Below are positions 1 to 12,900 of a stretch of DNA of 64,000 bases, one piece after another. The stretch is from NCBI GenBank assembly GCA_027625915.1, contig JANTQA010000070.1, positions 9,925,001 through 9,989,000 on the forward strand. Direction: 5' to 3'. The notes beneath the pieces were generated by a model. The model saw only the letters and a list, made by a program, of their open reading frames with translations. It had not been told where the DNA came from and did no database searches. A program made the position numbers and the translations under genes. This DNA is from Anaeramoeba flamelloides (lineage: Eukaryota > Metamonada > Anaeramoebidae). Each line of letters begins with the position of its first letter. The first letter of the stretch is position 1.

Positions 1-110
1 TGCCTTCCTTGGGCAATTTCCTGAAGAAGCAGTGTAATACCTTCAATTTGTTTTTCATTATCGTTGTGTTTACTTAAGTTGATCTCTATTTTTGATCTAA
101 TAGTTTCCAT
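1..110 (-). CDS. Partial unknown gene, N-terminal end only
   Basis: An ATG at 110-108 opens a frame that runs without a stop to the window edge, giving about 36 residues that begin METIRSKIEINLSK and continue as a charged, probably helical stretch. Codon use is richer in G and C than the flanking spacer, and the start is followed upstream by A-rich sequence as at other starts in this window. It is divergent from the RING-CUE gene that starts at 424, so the 313 bases between them probably carry both promoters. The rest of the gene lies outside the window. I do not recognise the family. Confidence 0.45.
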   Translation of the reverse strand, partial: METIRSKIEINLSKHNDNEKQIEGITLLLQEIAQGR

Positions 111-423
111 TCCTTTTTAAAAAAAAGAGAATAAAAAATAAAACCGAAAAAGATAGAAGAAAGAAAGAAAAATGGTTTACATTAAATCATTTTCAATTTT
201 ATTGAATCAGATTATGCATAATTTCTTGTATTACTTGTTTGAATTAAAAGTTTAAAGTTGTGTTTTTATAATAAATTATCGAATTGGTTGATAAATATTT
301 TTCTCTCTATTTTAGTTATTCCTAAAATTTTCATCAAATCTTGAATAAAAGTAATGGAAATATTTAAGAAAATTGAGAATTAAATGATAATTTCTTCCCA
401 TTTGTTGTCTAGCATTCACACCA
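111..423. promoter_or_regulatory. Divergent intergenic region, probable bidirectional promoter
   Basis: This 313-base AT-rich spacer separates two start codons that point away from each other. No clear TATA box or other motif stands out from the background. The promoter role is inferred only from gene arrangement. Confidence 0.3.
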
Positions 424-1962
424 ATGTTTTTTCTAGTCTTTTTGAAAAGAAAACTTTCCGGAAAATGTTATTTAGAAAACTTACATCTTAAAATCATTTT
501 TTTTTTTTTTTTTTTTCTTTTTATGTCCTATGAAAAATACAACTCTCTTCTATTAGACGAATTTTTCTTTTTTATTCTATGTTTTATGATGTTACTCGTA
601 ATTGTTTATGGTATTTCGTCTCTTTATTCAAATTATCAAACTTTGGAACCAACCCAAAAGACAAATATAACCAAACAATTAATTATGTATGTTATATTAA
701 AAGCATCATTTTTAGCATCATTCCATTTTACAAAAAAAGAAATACTATTTTTTAGTATTAACTTTATTTTCTTTGGCTTTGGAAGGCAACTTATAAAAAT
801 CTCTTCATTGCAGTTTCTTTGTTATGAGTCAAATTATGAAATCCTAAACAAAAAAAAAAATACAAATACAAACACAAACACAAACATTAGAATAAAAACA
901 AAAAGCAAAAAAAGAGCCCTATATAAAATATATTCTTTTCATCAAAGTAATTCGCTTTGTTATTTGTTCCTTTTTTATCTTATTTATTTAATGACCAACA
1001 AAGAACTTTATTTTAATAATTATTGCTTTGGGTGTATGTTTAACTTTCACTCTTCTCTTTTTATTTTATCCAACAAGCTGCAATTTATAATTATTGAATT
1101 TTTCTTCTGGCTAATTGACATTCTTTTACTCAGTCTACGTCTTTATCTAATTTTCAAATACCAAAGAAAGAAAGGAACAAATTTCGACAACAAAGATAAT
1201 TTAATTTATTCTCTGGTTCTTTCTCGGGTTAATTTTCTCTTTTATTTGCTCAGATTAATGAACGAAATGATGGAAATAATCTTGATCGTAAAATTCCAAA
1301 ATAGAATTGTCTATTATTTAATATTTTTATTAGGAAAACAATTAATTAATAGATCTCAATTTATTTTTGAATTAAGCCAATGGCTCAAAGAAGAAATTTT
1401 ATTTCATAAACTTAATAATTCAATTTTTAATCCTCCAAAAGAGAAAATATTAAATTTACAAAATAAATTGTGTTTGATTTGTAGAAATGATTTAAATTCA
1501 AATTCTAAACAATTAATTTGTGGTCATTACTTTCATTATAAGTGTATCACCACTTGGATTATTTATAATACAACCTGTCCAATTTGTAGAAAATCACTAC
1601 TAACAAATTATGGTAAGGAGAAACAAGATAATGAGAAGGATAAAAAGCATTATTCCGCATTGTATTTCAAAGTCAAAAACTGGCTAAATACAAAATTATT
1701 AAAATTTGCAAATTGGTTATTTATGAATAAAGTTATTCAAGACTATCAAAATTATCGGAAAGTGCCTTCCAATTTTGGAAAAGGGATTGGTGGAAGAATG
1801 AACGAATTCCCAGCTGTAAATTTTTTAAATAATCAAGCTCAAATAGTGAAAAAAAAATTCCCTAATATACCAATGGATTCAATTATTTCGGATTTAATGA
1901 TTACACGGAATGCCGAAACTACAATAATCAGGTTATCAAGGCAATCCAGTGATATTAAATAG
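424..1962 (+). CDS. Multi-pass membrane RING-H2/CUE ubiquitin ligase, gp78 (AMFR)-like
   Basis: A single open frame of 512 residues. Residues 1-330 are strongly hydrophobic with several membrane segments. A RING-H2 finger follows at about 349-391, with Cys pairs CLIC and CPIC and the central C-G-H-x-x-H-x-x-C pattern. Residues about 463-505 look like a CUE ubiquitin-binding domain, with the FPNIP motif followed by an amphipathic helix ending in a Thr/Ile-rich segment. Membrane domain, RING, then CUE is the order in gp78, an ER-associated-degradation E3 that builds ubiquitin chains on misfolded ER proteins with a UBE2G2-type E2. HRD1 has the first two parts but no CUE. The ATG at 424 is used; a second at 523, after a poly-Phe stretch encoded by a T run, may be the true start. 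The family call is by motif and not by search. Confidence 0.72.
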   Translation: MFFLVFLKRKLSGKCYLENLHLKIIFFFFFFLFMSYEKYNSLLLDEFFFFILCFMMLLVIVYGISSLYSNYQTLEPTQKTNITKQLIMYVILKASFLASFHFTKKEILFFSINFIFFGFGRQLIKISSLQFLCYESNYEILNKKKNTNTNTNTNIRIKTKSKKRALYKIYSFHQSNSLCYLFLFYLIYLMTNKELYFNNYCFGCMFNFHSSLFILSNKLQFIIIEFFFWLIDILLLSLRLYLIFKYQRKKGTNFDNKDNLIYSLVLSRVNFLFYLLRLMNEMMEIILIVKFQNRIVYYLIFLLGKQLINRSQFIFELSQWLKEEILFHKLNNSIFNPPKEKILNLQNKLCLICRNDLNSNSKQLICGHYFHYKCITTWIIYNTTCPICRKSLLTNYGKEKQDNEKDKKHYSALYFKVKNWLNTKLLKFANWLFMNKVIQDYQNYRKVPSNFGKGIGGRMNEFPAVNFLNNQAQIVKKKFPNIPMDSIISDLMITRNAETTIIRLSRQSSDIK

Positions 1963-4900
1963 AACTTTGAATTTATAATTTTTGTTTATTTTATTTTAAT
2001 TAATTTAAAAATTATAATATTACAATTTTGGATTTGTGGGTGTGTATATGGCTCAATAAAGATTATAGAAAATAATTATCCATTTGCAATTTTCATATTG
2101 GAGTTCATAAGTAACTCTTACACCTTGTTGAGATAATTAAGCTATTTCCAAAAATGCGCAACAAATTTATTTTACAATATTTCTTTATTAAACGCTATTC
2201 GAATAAAACTATTTAAATATCTAAAAATTGCTAACGACCATAAATCGATTCTTAATAATAATTAAATTTGTTTGTTTGTGGGGGATTATATAATTTAAAA
2301 AATGACATCAAAGTTTCTGATAGAAATTTTATCTGATATTTTTTAATTGTTTTAAATTTGGTGATTATTTTTTTCTTTTTGATCATATAAAAATTGTTTT
2401 CTATAAGAGGGGTTTAATATTGATAGAATTTCTCACAGGGGGGGGGGCTTTATAATTGCATTTAATTTTTTAAAAGATTGTTTGTGTGTTTATCATATTA
2501 CCTATTTTTTCTTTAAATTTGGTTATGTATTGTTTTAAAAAAAAAAGTGTTAGTTTTTTTTTTCATTTTTTAGAAATATTTTTATGGAATATATTTCGAA
2601 AAATAAATGCAATCGGTGCTGGTTTAATCAATTGTAATGTTTATATTAAATTTATAATACCAATTTATGAATATGGATACTTCAAACAAAAATATTATTT
2701 GAAATATAAAAAAAATACACTTTCTTGGATATAGACTATTCTAGCTAAATCCTGGGATAAAGTGGGTTTATTAAAATTCAATATTTTATTAGTTTCTTAA
2801 AATGGCTAATTAAAAGATTATGTTATATTATTTAAACACAATTTTAATTTTAATTTTAATTTTTTTTTCTGAATTAAAAATTAATTGCAAAAAATATTGA
2901 ATGAAAATGATAATTCTTTTTTTTTTCATATTCTAATTACTAATTTATAATGCTTATTAATATATTTTTTCAAAAAATATCAAGGTTTTATTTGATAAAA
3001 TGATTTAAAAAAAATTATTTCGATCAAAATTTGAAATATTATTCAATTTAAATTGAAAATAAAACTTTTTGATAAATTTAAACAGCATTTCTGATTGTTT
3101 TACAAAAAATTGGAATAAATTTTTTTTCATATTAAATTCTTTTTATTAAAAAAATTTCAATTTTTACCAAAACATTTTTAATAAATTATATTTTTCATTA
3201 ATTGTTAAATAAAATTTATAAATGTTTTCCATTTTTTTAAAATTTATGTCTCATAACATCATTGTTATGTTAAATGGGATTTGTTTTAATTTGTGGTTTT
3301 AAATATGAAATTCTTGAAGAAAATAATTATTGAAAATATCACAAATCGTATTCTCATCTTGGGTTGTGCAATAAAATGAAGAAAAAAATATATTTTTATG
3401 AATATAACATTCTAATATATACTATTTCCAAAAAAAAAAAAGCATGGGTAAATTGATTGTTAAATGTTTTTATTAAAATAGAGTGAAAATTGGTGTTTAT
3501 TTTTTTTCTTTTTGATCAAAAAAAATATTTTTATAAATGCTTTAATCTTGATAAAATTTCCCAAATAATTGGAAGTATAACTTTATTGTATTGTTTGAAA
3601 AATAATTTGTATTCTTTCTGTATTTCCAGTTTTTTATTGTTAGTGGTCCTACATTCTTTTCTCCAAAAAAGTTCTATTTTTTTTTTTTTTTTTCATTATA
3701 ATATTTTGATTAAAACCTTTTGAAATAGATATCATAGATACTGATCCAATCGTTATTAATATTAAACTTTATTTGATATTTTTAATTAACAAATATCTAC
3801 AAGGAAAAATGATATTTTATTAAATCTAAAAAAAAAAATTTGTATCACTTTTTTTAGTAATAACTTTGTTGTAAGAAGATTGCTTCATAACATAAATAAT
3901 AAAAAAAAAAAAACTTCAATAAAAACTTAATTAAAACATATTTTCAAAATATTTAACCTATTAAAATTAAATTATATAAAAAAAAAAAACAATGTTAAGG
4001 AGTGAGTAATAATTATCATAAAAACAGTAGAGATTGAAAAAAAAAAACAAATATTACAAGTGCCTAAGAACAATTAAAAGAAATAAAAAAAATGGTGTAA
4101 GATATTTGTATCAAAATAACAATGAAATAAGCTGTAATTTTAAGAAACAACTTATTAAGAGCTAAACTAATTTTTCAATTTAAATCTTATATATTATAAT
4201 ATTAGATATCACAATTTTAATTTCAGAATGTAGGAGATTTTTTTTTTCTAAATCTTTAAGATTTTTTTTTCTTCTTTTTTTTATTTATAAAACAAGTTAT
4301 TTTTACATTTAAGATGATAAAAAAAATCTTACCTTGTCAAATATATGGGATTCTAAAATAATCATAAATTAACTTAAATAAAATGAATTTTGAATTTGTA
4401 GAAAATAAACTGTTCTTAAATTTAAGAAATGTAAACATTTGAAAAAAAAAAAAAGAAAATTATAATTTTTTTTTTCTGAATTGCTAATTTTTTGAATTGA
4501 GAATAGGAATATTATTTTTAAGTAATTGATTTTTTAATTATGATAATATGAATTTCATTTAATTTTTTATTTGGATTTTTTTTTAAATTGAGATCCTCTG
4601 AAATCTTTTTTTTTTTTTAAATACTTTTGGATTTTAAAAATAATTATTCTCTTTTTTTTTTTTTTAATTTTATTTTTTGCGGTGTGATCTTATTAATTTT
4701 TGTTTTTTGTTTTTTGATTTTTATAAACCAAAAGAATTGAAATTTTGTAATAGGATATTTTGGGTAGCAATACACTCATTTAGTATAAGATAATCTACTT
4801 TAAATGAGTCGACGTTTAAATCAATTATATTATAAATACTTGATATGGAACTGATAATTAATTGAAATGTCATATATAGTATATCATTTGTAATATTACC

Positions 4901-5974
4901 AAACGAAAAATAAGAAAATCAAAATCAAAATAAATAAAAAATTAGATACAATACTTTTTAAAAAGTATAATAAAAAAATGAAAATTGGTTATTAGACTAA
5001 AATTCCGCTAACTAGAATTTATTGATCAAAGGTTTTGGCATCATCAACAAAGTTACTAAAATGATTCTATTTTTGAATTTTTTAAAATTGTTAAAATTTG
5101 AATAAAAAAGAGACTTTATAAAATTGAAAATAATTCGATTTAAATCTGTTTTTGTCAACATTTTCAACTTATTAGAAAATTATTTTCTTTCAATTGCAAT
5201 CTTGTTTTATTATCGTTTTCTACTGATTAAAAAATATTGTTTTTTTTGATTTTTTGTTAATCAGAATAAAAAAAAAATTATTAAAAGAAAGGACTTTAAC
5301 AAGGAATTTACACAAACTTTTTTGGGGTTAGTGAAAAGATGATTAAAAATAGAAAATAAATAAGAAAAACATCAAATATTCATTTTTTGAGTAATAATCA
5401 AATTCTTTTTGATAATTTGTAAAAAATATTAATTATTAAATTTTGAGAATGATGTAATTCTATTTAAAACTGAATTTAAACCAGAAATAAATTAAGGCTA
5501 ACCAATGGAAATAAAAAAAAAATCATTTGATTCAATGGATTAAAAAAAAATTAAAATAAACCTTAAGTTATCAATTAATTTTATTCGAGTTTTTATAAAC
5601 TCAACTTCGCTCAAAGTATCCCAGCCAAAAAGGAAACAATTAGTTTTTTTTTTTTTTAATCAACCAAACGAAATTTTTTTAGAAATAAGAAATAAAATAA
5701 ACTTTGGTAGAGTTTATATTCATAAAAAAAATGTCTAGGTAATATTATAATTTCAAAAAAAATTAAATCTTTGAAAAAAATTAAGTTCAATTTCATTGAA
5801 GTATTCATTAAAAATTTTCTAAATTTCTTTAGGAATTTAAAAATTTTTGACAATAAATTTTTTTTTTAATAGTAAGTGTATGAATTTTAAAAGAAATTAC
5901 AAACCCTCACTTTTCATAAACTTAATTTAGAGTTTCAAAATTTTTTTTTTTTCAAATTGTCATTAAAAAAATAA

Positions 5975-6005
<31 letters not shown>

Positions 6006-6952
6006 AAGTCGAAAAAAAACTAAATTGAAAAAATGATCAGATTTAAAACCCGAAAATTTATTTTCAAAAAAATACAGGATTTAACTCAGAGCATATTTTC
6101 TATTTCTTCAATAAAAAAGGGGACTTTCGACTGAAAAAGATTTTATTTAAAATAACTTTGCTTTTAGTTGAATAATAATCGTTCTGTTTGAAAACATTTG
6201 ACGAACATAGGAAAAAGATTCAAGTAATTGTAAAAATATAATAAAAACAAAAAACAAAAAAAAATAATAAAAATATTTGCAAAAATTAAAATTATTTCTA
6301 TATTTCAAGCAATTGGAACTCTTATTATTCTTTTGACTGTTCTCAGAGCTTTTAATTTGAGATTTAAAGGGAATTTAATTGCTAATTTAAAATATAACTA
6401 TTCCTAAAAAAATTGTTAAAGGTAAAAAAATAATCAAATCTATTTTAATTATAAAACGATTGTAAAAAAGAAAATTTTCCATATAGTTTTTTTTTGGCTT
6501 ATTTTTCGCTGATCAATAAAGATATCTAAAATTGAAATTCCTCAAATGGAATTTAATCCCTTTTGTTAAACTATTAAAGCAGATTTCAGATGAATAAAAA
6601 AAGGCAAAACAATAAAAAAATTCAAAAAAGTTATTATTACAAAAGTTTTACTATTAAAATTCAAAATTTTGAAAATTGAATATGTTAAAATTTAGGTTTA
6701 AATTTGATGTTTTAAATTCTATTTTAATTCAAAGAATCAATATATTCTTTGTATTTAAATTTTATTCTTATTTTAATTTTTCTGATGTAAATACCCAAAA
6801 AATAAAAATAAAAATAAAAAATATATTATAAACCAAAAATTACTTGAATTAATTAATTTTATCTTTCTGTAAAAATAAATTGATTGAGATATCTTTTGAT
6901 CAAGAAAAAAAATAATAAAAAAAAAATCTGAATATTGAAGAATTAATTTTGT
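1963..6952. other. 5-kb AT-rich spacer without a recognisable gene
   Basis: Between the stops of two convergent genes. It holds long A and T runs (for example about 32 A at 5970-6002), a G10 run at 2438-2447, and two diverged copies of a repeat starting with a T-rich block and TTTTTGATCA (about 2358-2450 and 3484-3580). The part at about 6480-6800 resembles 14920-15170, so it belongs to another dispersed repeat. Short open frames at 2486-2734 and 3490-3723 are Phe/Ile/Lys-rich and look like chance. Confidence 0.5.
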
Positions 6953-9900
6953 TTAGTTTTTTTTTTGTTTTTTAATTTCTTCTTCTTTATTTTTAACAAT
7001 TACCATACTAGTCATTTCCCCTGCAAATACTGATACAGCTATCTCATTTGTAAATTCCATGATAACTTTTGGTAATTCTTGGTTTTCTTTTGTGCCATTT
7101 CCTATTTGACCATTTACTAAAAAAAATGTAAAAAATAATTGAATTGAAAAAAAGAAAAATAAAAATAAACAAAAAAAAAATTAATAATTAAAATAAGGAT
7201 TAAAAATTTAAAAAAAAACAGTAAAAAATTTTTAAAAATTTATACTATTAGTTCCCCAGGCATAAACTTTTGAGTCACTTGTCAAAGCAAGAGAATGGAA
7301 TGATCCTGCAGCTATATCAATTATTTTTTCTGGCAAACTTATTTTTGTGGGCTTTATTATTATTTGTTGTTTGGAATCCAATCCTAACTGTTTTTTATTA
7401 TTTAGTCCCCATGCAAAAATTTCATTGGATTCCGATAATGCTAAGGCGTGAAATAAGCCACAATCAATTTTCACGATTGTTTCACCTAACAGTGAAGGTA
7501 ACAATTTGGGTTTCCATTGATTTTCGTCTTCTAATTGTTTGCTCTCGGATAGCCAACCTGCGCCAAAGCTAAATAGGGCACCGTCGTTTGATAAAACTAA
7601 GGTATTGCTGGCACCGCATCGAGCGCTCACGACAATGAGGTCTGATAATTCTGTTAGCCGCGTTGGTATCTTCTGTTCGCCCTTCAATTGTGTACCCAGA
7701 TTGCCAAAATCGTTCATTCCCCATGAAAAGACATCGCCCTTTTCATTGATTGCGACCGAATGGTGAGTACCACAAATTACTTGAATAATCTTTTCAGAGC
7801 TCAGTGTTTTCACCTGGAGTGGCAAAAAGGTATTCAAAGTTTCGCCCAATCCAAGCGCGATCCCCTCGCCAAAGGAAAACACTCTCCCGTCTTCAACTGC
7901 CACTAATGAATGATTGTTACCAGTGGCAATGGACACTACTGTTTCGTCAACCAAGGAATCAATTATTACTGGATACTTGGCAATCTCGATATCGTTTCCA
8001 ACGCCTAATTGGCCAAACTCGTTTGAGCCCGTCGCGTAAACAAACCCCTCGCAAGTTAAGAATAAGGTGTGATAGGCGCCGCACGAAACAGCCGTGATAT
8101 ATTGTGGCCGTAAGAAATTTATAAAATTAGGTTCTGAAAGAACAATTTTGGACTTGCCAATGCCCAGTTGGCCATAGGTGCCGTCGCCAAAGGAATAGAG
8201 CCCCTCGTCAGATAAAATTATTGAAAAGGAGTGCCCGGAATGTATTGACGTTATATCTAATCCCGATGAGCTATTAAATCCTACAATTGAACTCAACTTT
8301 TCAATTTTAAATTTGCCTCTTGTGATGGGCTTTCCGCACTGTGATTTATTATTGGATCCACATGACCAGAGTGATTTGCCAAGCTCTTCGTCTTCAATTA
8401 AAAATAATGTAAACCCATATCCACAGCGCACTGAATAAATGGTTTTGCCTTTAAATTCCTTAATTTCGTCCAATTTTGTTTCGATGCCATACAAAATGTT
8501 TTCAATGTCAAGACTTTTTGAGCTTTTTCCCAAAAAGGAAAGCCTCTTTGTTTTTTTTTTTTTTTTGGGTGTTTTGTCTTTTCTTTCGTTCTCCTTCTCT
8601 TTCTCTTTTTCGCCTTCTTTCTCATTTTGTAATTGATTTGTCTCGTTTCGAATCTTTTCTAAATTAGAATTTGAATTTCCAATCGAAAATACTCTGCCCT
8701 CGTCAGTAATCAGAATTGAATGTTCAGGTCCAGAAAAAATCTCCTTGATTTTTAAATTTTCATTTCTTATATTAATTAATCTTGGTCGATAGTTTTTTTT
8801 ATTTCTTGGTGAATCAAGTTCGTTTTGTTGCTTTTCTCCAAAGATATAACACCCATCGGCCTTCGTGTTAACAATACTATAAAAATCGCCACATTGGAAT
8901 TGTGTTATTTCCATTTTTTTGAAATGTGGAATTATCATTGGCTTCAAAATTAATTTGTCAGGCTTTGTGCGTAATGCTAATTGCCCATAGGTATTGGAGC
9001 CTAAAGCTAACAACTGCCCATTCATATCTAAAATTAAGACATGATCTTTCCCACATTCAATTTGATCAATTTTTGTTTTCTCTTTAAATTTTACTTGGGT
9101 TGGGACTAATATCTCTCGTTTTGATTGGCCATGTCCTAATTGACCTGAAGTGTTGTCTCCCCACGAATATACTTTACCTTCATCGGTAACTGCATAAACA
9201 AAGGAATTTCCACAATATACATCAACAACATTTGTTAAGCCTTCAATTATGCGCGGTATGTTTTGATCTTCTTTATTTCCAATTCCAAGTTGTCCTATTT
9301 TTTTTTGTTTGTTTGTTTTTTTTGTAATATATTTTGAATATTTTTTTAGGAATTTTACAAAATTATCAACTTATTCTCGATTTGATGGTTTTTTTTTTTT
9401 TTTGTTTTTGGTGGGAGAAAATTAAAAATAAATTTTTTTATTGCTCCTAGATATTGTTGAGTACTTTTTTTTTTTTTTTTTTTTTTTTTGGGAAAAACTC
9501 GAAATTTTGTTTTATGATACAAAGCAAAAATAATCTATAAATTTTATATCCATTACAAAACTTTCTAGCACTTCAAGACTTATCTACAGACAGAAACCAT
9601 AAAAAAATATCAATTTCTTTAAAATTTTTTCTTTTTTTAGATTTTTTATATGAATATTAGAATTTGTGCTTTAGGAGTATAAATTATTTTGGTAAACAAT
9701 GTATATAATATTTTTTTCGCTACAATTTAGTTATTTTTAGTTTTCTAATTTTCAAATCAGCAACACAGAAAATAATTTTGGTTCTTATTTGAATATTAAA
9801 AAATGGATGAGGATTAGTGATCAATAAACAAATTAAGAAAAAATATCTGTAAGATAATAAACTAAAGCAATTTTAAGGTAAATTCTTATCCAGTCAAAGG

Positions 9901-12900
9901 TTCCCAGTTTTATTTTGAAATAAAACATATTCTATGATTTTTTTCCAATATTGTTCTCAAAATAAATTTTCAATTTTTAAATATCATTTTTTTTAATTTA
10001 GCAAGTAAAAAAAATTTTTTTTTCGAATTTAGTCAACTTTTTCCATTTCTTTTTGTTTTTCTAATTTTGTCAATTTTTTTTTTTTTTCTTTTTTTTTTAT
10101 TTTCTTTTTGTTTTTTCTTTTTCTTTGATCTTTTTTTTATTTTAAAAATCAATTAGAAAAAAAAAAAATCTTGTTAAAAAATCCAATTTCACTTGAAGAA
10201 AGGTGATGCTTAGTAATTCCTTTAAAATAGATATGTTTACAATTAAAAAATATTATTGTGAAAAATTTTAATTTTACAGAGAAATTGAGTAATTTTACAC
10301 AAAATATTTCATTGATAGTGGCTCCAAAAATTTTTAACATTTTATTTTTTTGGAAAATTTATAGTTTTTCAAGTTATTTCTTTAATGAATATCAGCCTTA
10401 ATCTGGAATTTAATATTTCCCTTATTTCTCATTAATCTTTATTTAATCGATTCTTCAAAATAAATTGTACTTGTAATTTTTAGCTCCTTTAGGCAAAATG
10501 GGGTTTATTATTTAAATTTTTAGAAAAATGAAAGAGGAAGTGTCAATATTTCTAAAATTGCCCTTTTGAAAAAGAAAATTAAAGAAAAAGATGAGTGTTG
10601 TTGGTTATGTTTTATCAAGGTTTTATTTTAATTTGAATATCGGAATGAATAATTTTTTTTCTTTGATTTCAATAAATGGTGTGTGAATAGCATTTGTTAC
10701 TGGCATTATATTTTTTAGGTAATAAACTTTTCTGATTTTGCAGATTCATTGTGTTTTTTTTTTTTTCCTTGTTTATATTTTTGTGTAAGTTATTATAATT
10801 GGTGTTGTTACCATGGAAATATGCTGTTTTTGACAATTGACGTAATTTTTTTTAGTAAATAATTTTTATGGGTTTTGCTTCAAATTGAAAATTAAACTAA
10901 TTTATCAAGGGTTAGACACTTATTGAGTATGGTTAAAAGTTTGAAATTTCTAATCATGAAAAAATAGTTTCTGTGATTATTGAAATAACTAAATTTTATC
11001 GAAAAGGTAGAGTTCTATTTTCTAATTTTTTTTAAAAATTAGAGAAACTCTGTATTATTTTTAAAAATAAGAATGAGTTAGAATGTGTTTTTTCATCAAA
11101 TATACTTTTATTGTATTTGAAAATAACTAATGAATATTTTTTAATTTTTAAAAAAATATGGGTACATTTTATCGGAAAATTTACCTTAAGGGATACTTGA
11201 TACACTTTTCTTCAAATATTTTCTCTATTTTGAGTTTTGAAAAAAAAATTGAATAAATTAAAGAGTTTTATCAAATTTAGGTTTTTTACTTTCTTGATCC
11301 TTTATCGATTGGAAAAGAAATTTTCAATTTACAATTTCAAAATTAATGTTTTTCACATAAACTCGAAAAAATGTTTATGTAATGTTTGAAATTTTTGACT
11401 CCTTGATCTAAAAAAGACAGAGATCTTGTTGTTAAAAAAAGTGCCAAAAATAAAGTTACAAATTACATTTTAAGAACATTTTTAATGAAAATATTTTTTT
11501 TGATTTAAAACCCTTTTCTCAAATACAAAAATTCAGCAAAAATTCCAAAAAAAACAAAAACATCACAAGTTGAAAAGGGCAATGAAGATTCGAAATATTA
11601 ACAAAACAAAATTAAACATCATAATAATGTTAATTATTCAACACAGAATATTATATTTGTTGATAGGAAAGACCAAGGTGTAAATGCTTATATTTGTTAG
11701 CAAGTGTATTTTTCTTTCAAAGCGATGTGATTTGTATTATTTCTTTTAACATATTATTTCCTAACAAAAGATTATTTATAGATCAGTGGTTAAGAAAACA
11801 ATTGGCAATATGAATTTTTTACTTGGGTTGGCAAAATATTTAAGTTCTGTGAACAGAAGTGAAGTTTATAGTAAACAGATCTTAATTCACAATAATCCAT
11901 GAGACATAGTTACAGTCAGTTCCATTTTTAAGACACAAACTTTCAATGAAATTTTAAGGCACAAAAAAATATCAAATTAAAGCACATTTTTTGAAATTTT
12001 TTTTTTTTTCATGAATTAAATTATTTTACTAGAATTTGAGTTTTGTGCCTTCATTTGAGATTTTTTTTTGTGCCTTAAATATCTTTCAAAGTTTGTGTAT
12101 CAAAAGTGAAACTGGCTGTATTATTGTTGAAAATATTTAAAAAGAAACCATGGTACTACATTGATTGTGTCACAAATGTGGTGATTATTTTCAAAAATAC
12201 TATTTTACTTCAAGTTCATTTTCTGGAAACCCAGCTAAACTATTTTTCAGTGAAGGGGGGGGGCAGTTGTCATGTGTAAAATATATGTGTTTAAAGGGTT
12301 TGCATAGATATTAGAAGAAAAATTTTATTTTGGAATTTTTCAAAATTGAAATCATTTTTTCACATTTTTGCACATTTTTGTTTTTTTTTTTCGATAAATT
12401 TCATTCAGTTTGCAAAAAATTTTTATATTGCAAGATCGATAGTCACTTGGTAAAAATGTGTTATTCTAAGGTTATTGAAACTGTGGAAATTATTGTTGAG
12501 AAATCATATTGATTTCTATTGCAATTCTATTCGATCTTTGATCCTTATATTTGATTTAATAAATGTGAAAAATTTTCCACTTCATTTTCTTTTCCCTTTT
12601 CAAATCGAGACCACAAATACCAACACACATCGTCTGGGGACTTGATTTCTAAAAGAAAAGTATGGAAAATGAAGTAAAAAATGTTTCCTATGTATTATTC
12701 AAATACCAGTAGAAGTTCAAAACGAACATTGTTGTTTTTCTCAATTTTTTTGAATGGTACTAAGAATTTGAGTTTTTCATTTTTTAAGAAAATTTATTGA
12801 TTAATTAGTTTTCTTTCAGACATATATCAACAATTCTTTGATATGTGTATTATTCTGTTTATTTTTTATTTGTTCTTCAAAGGTCAATTATATAAAATAA

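Noticed and set aside
7270-8667. Several plus-strand open frames of 60-100 codons
   Set aside because: They are shadows of the G+C-richer RCC1 coding sequence on the minus strand.
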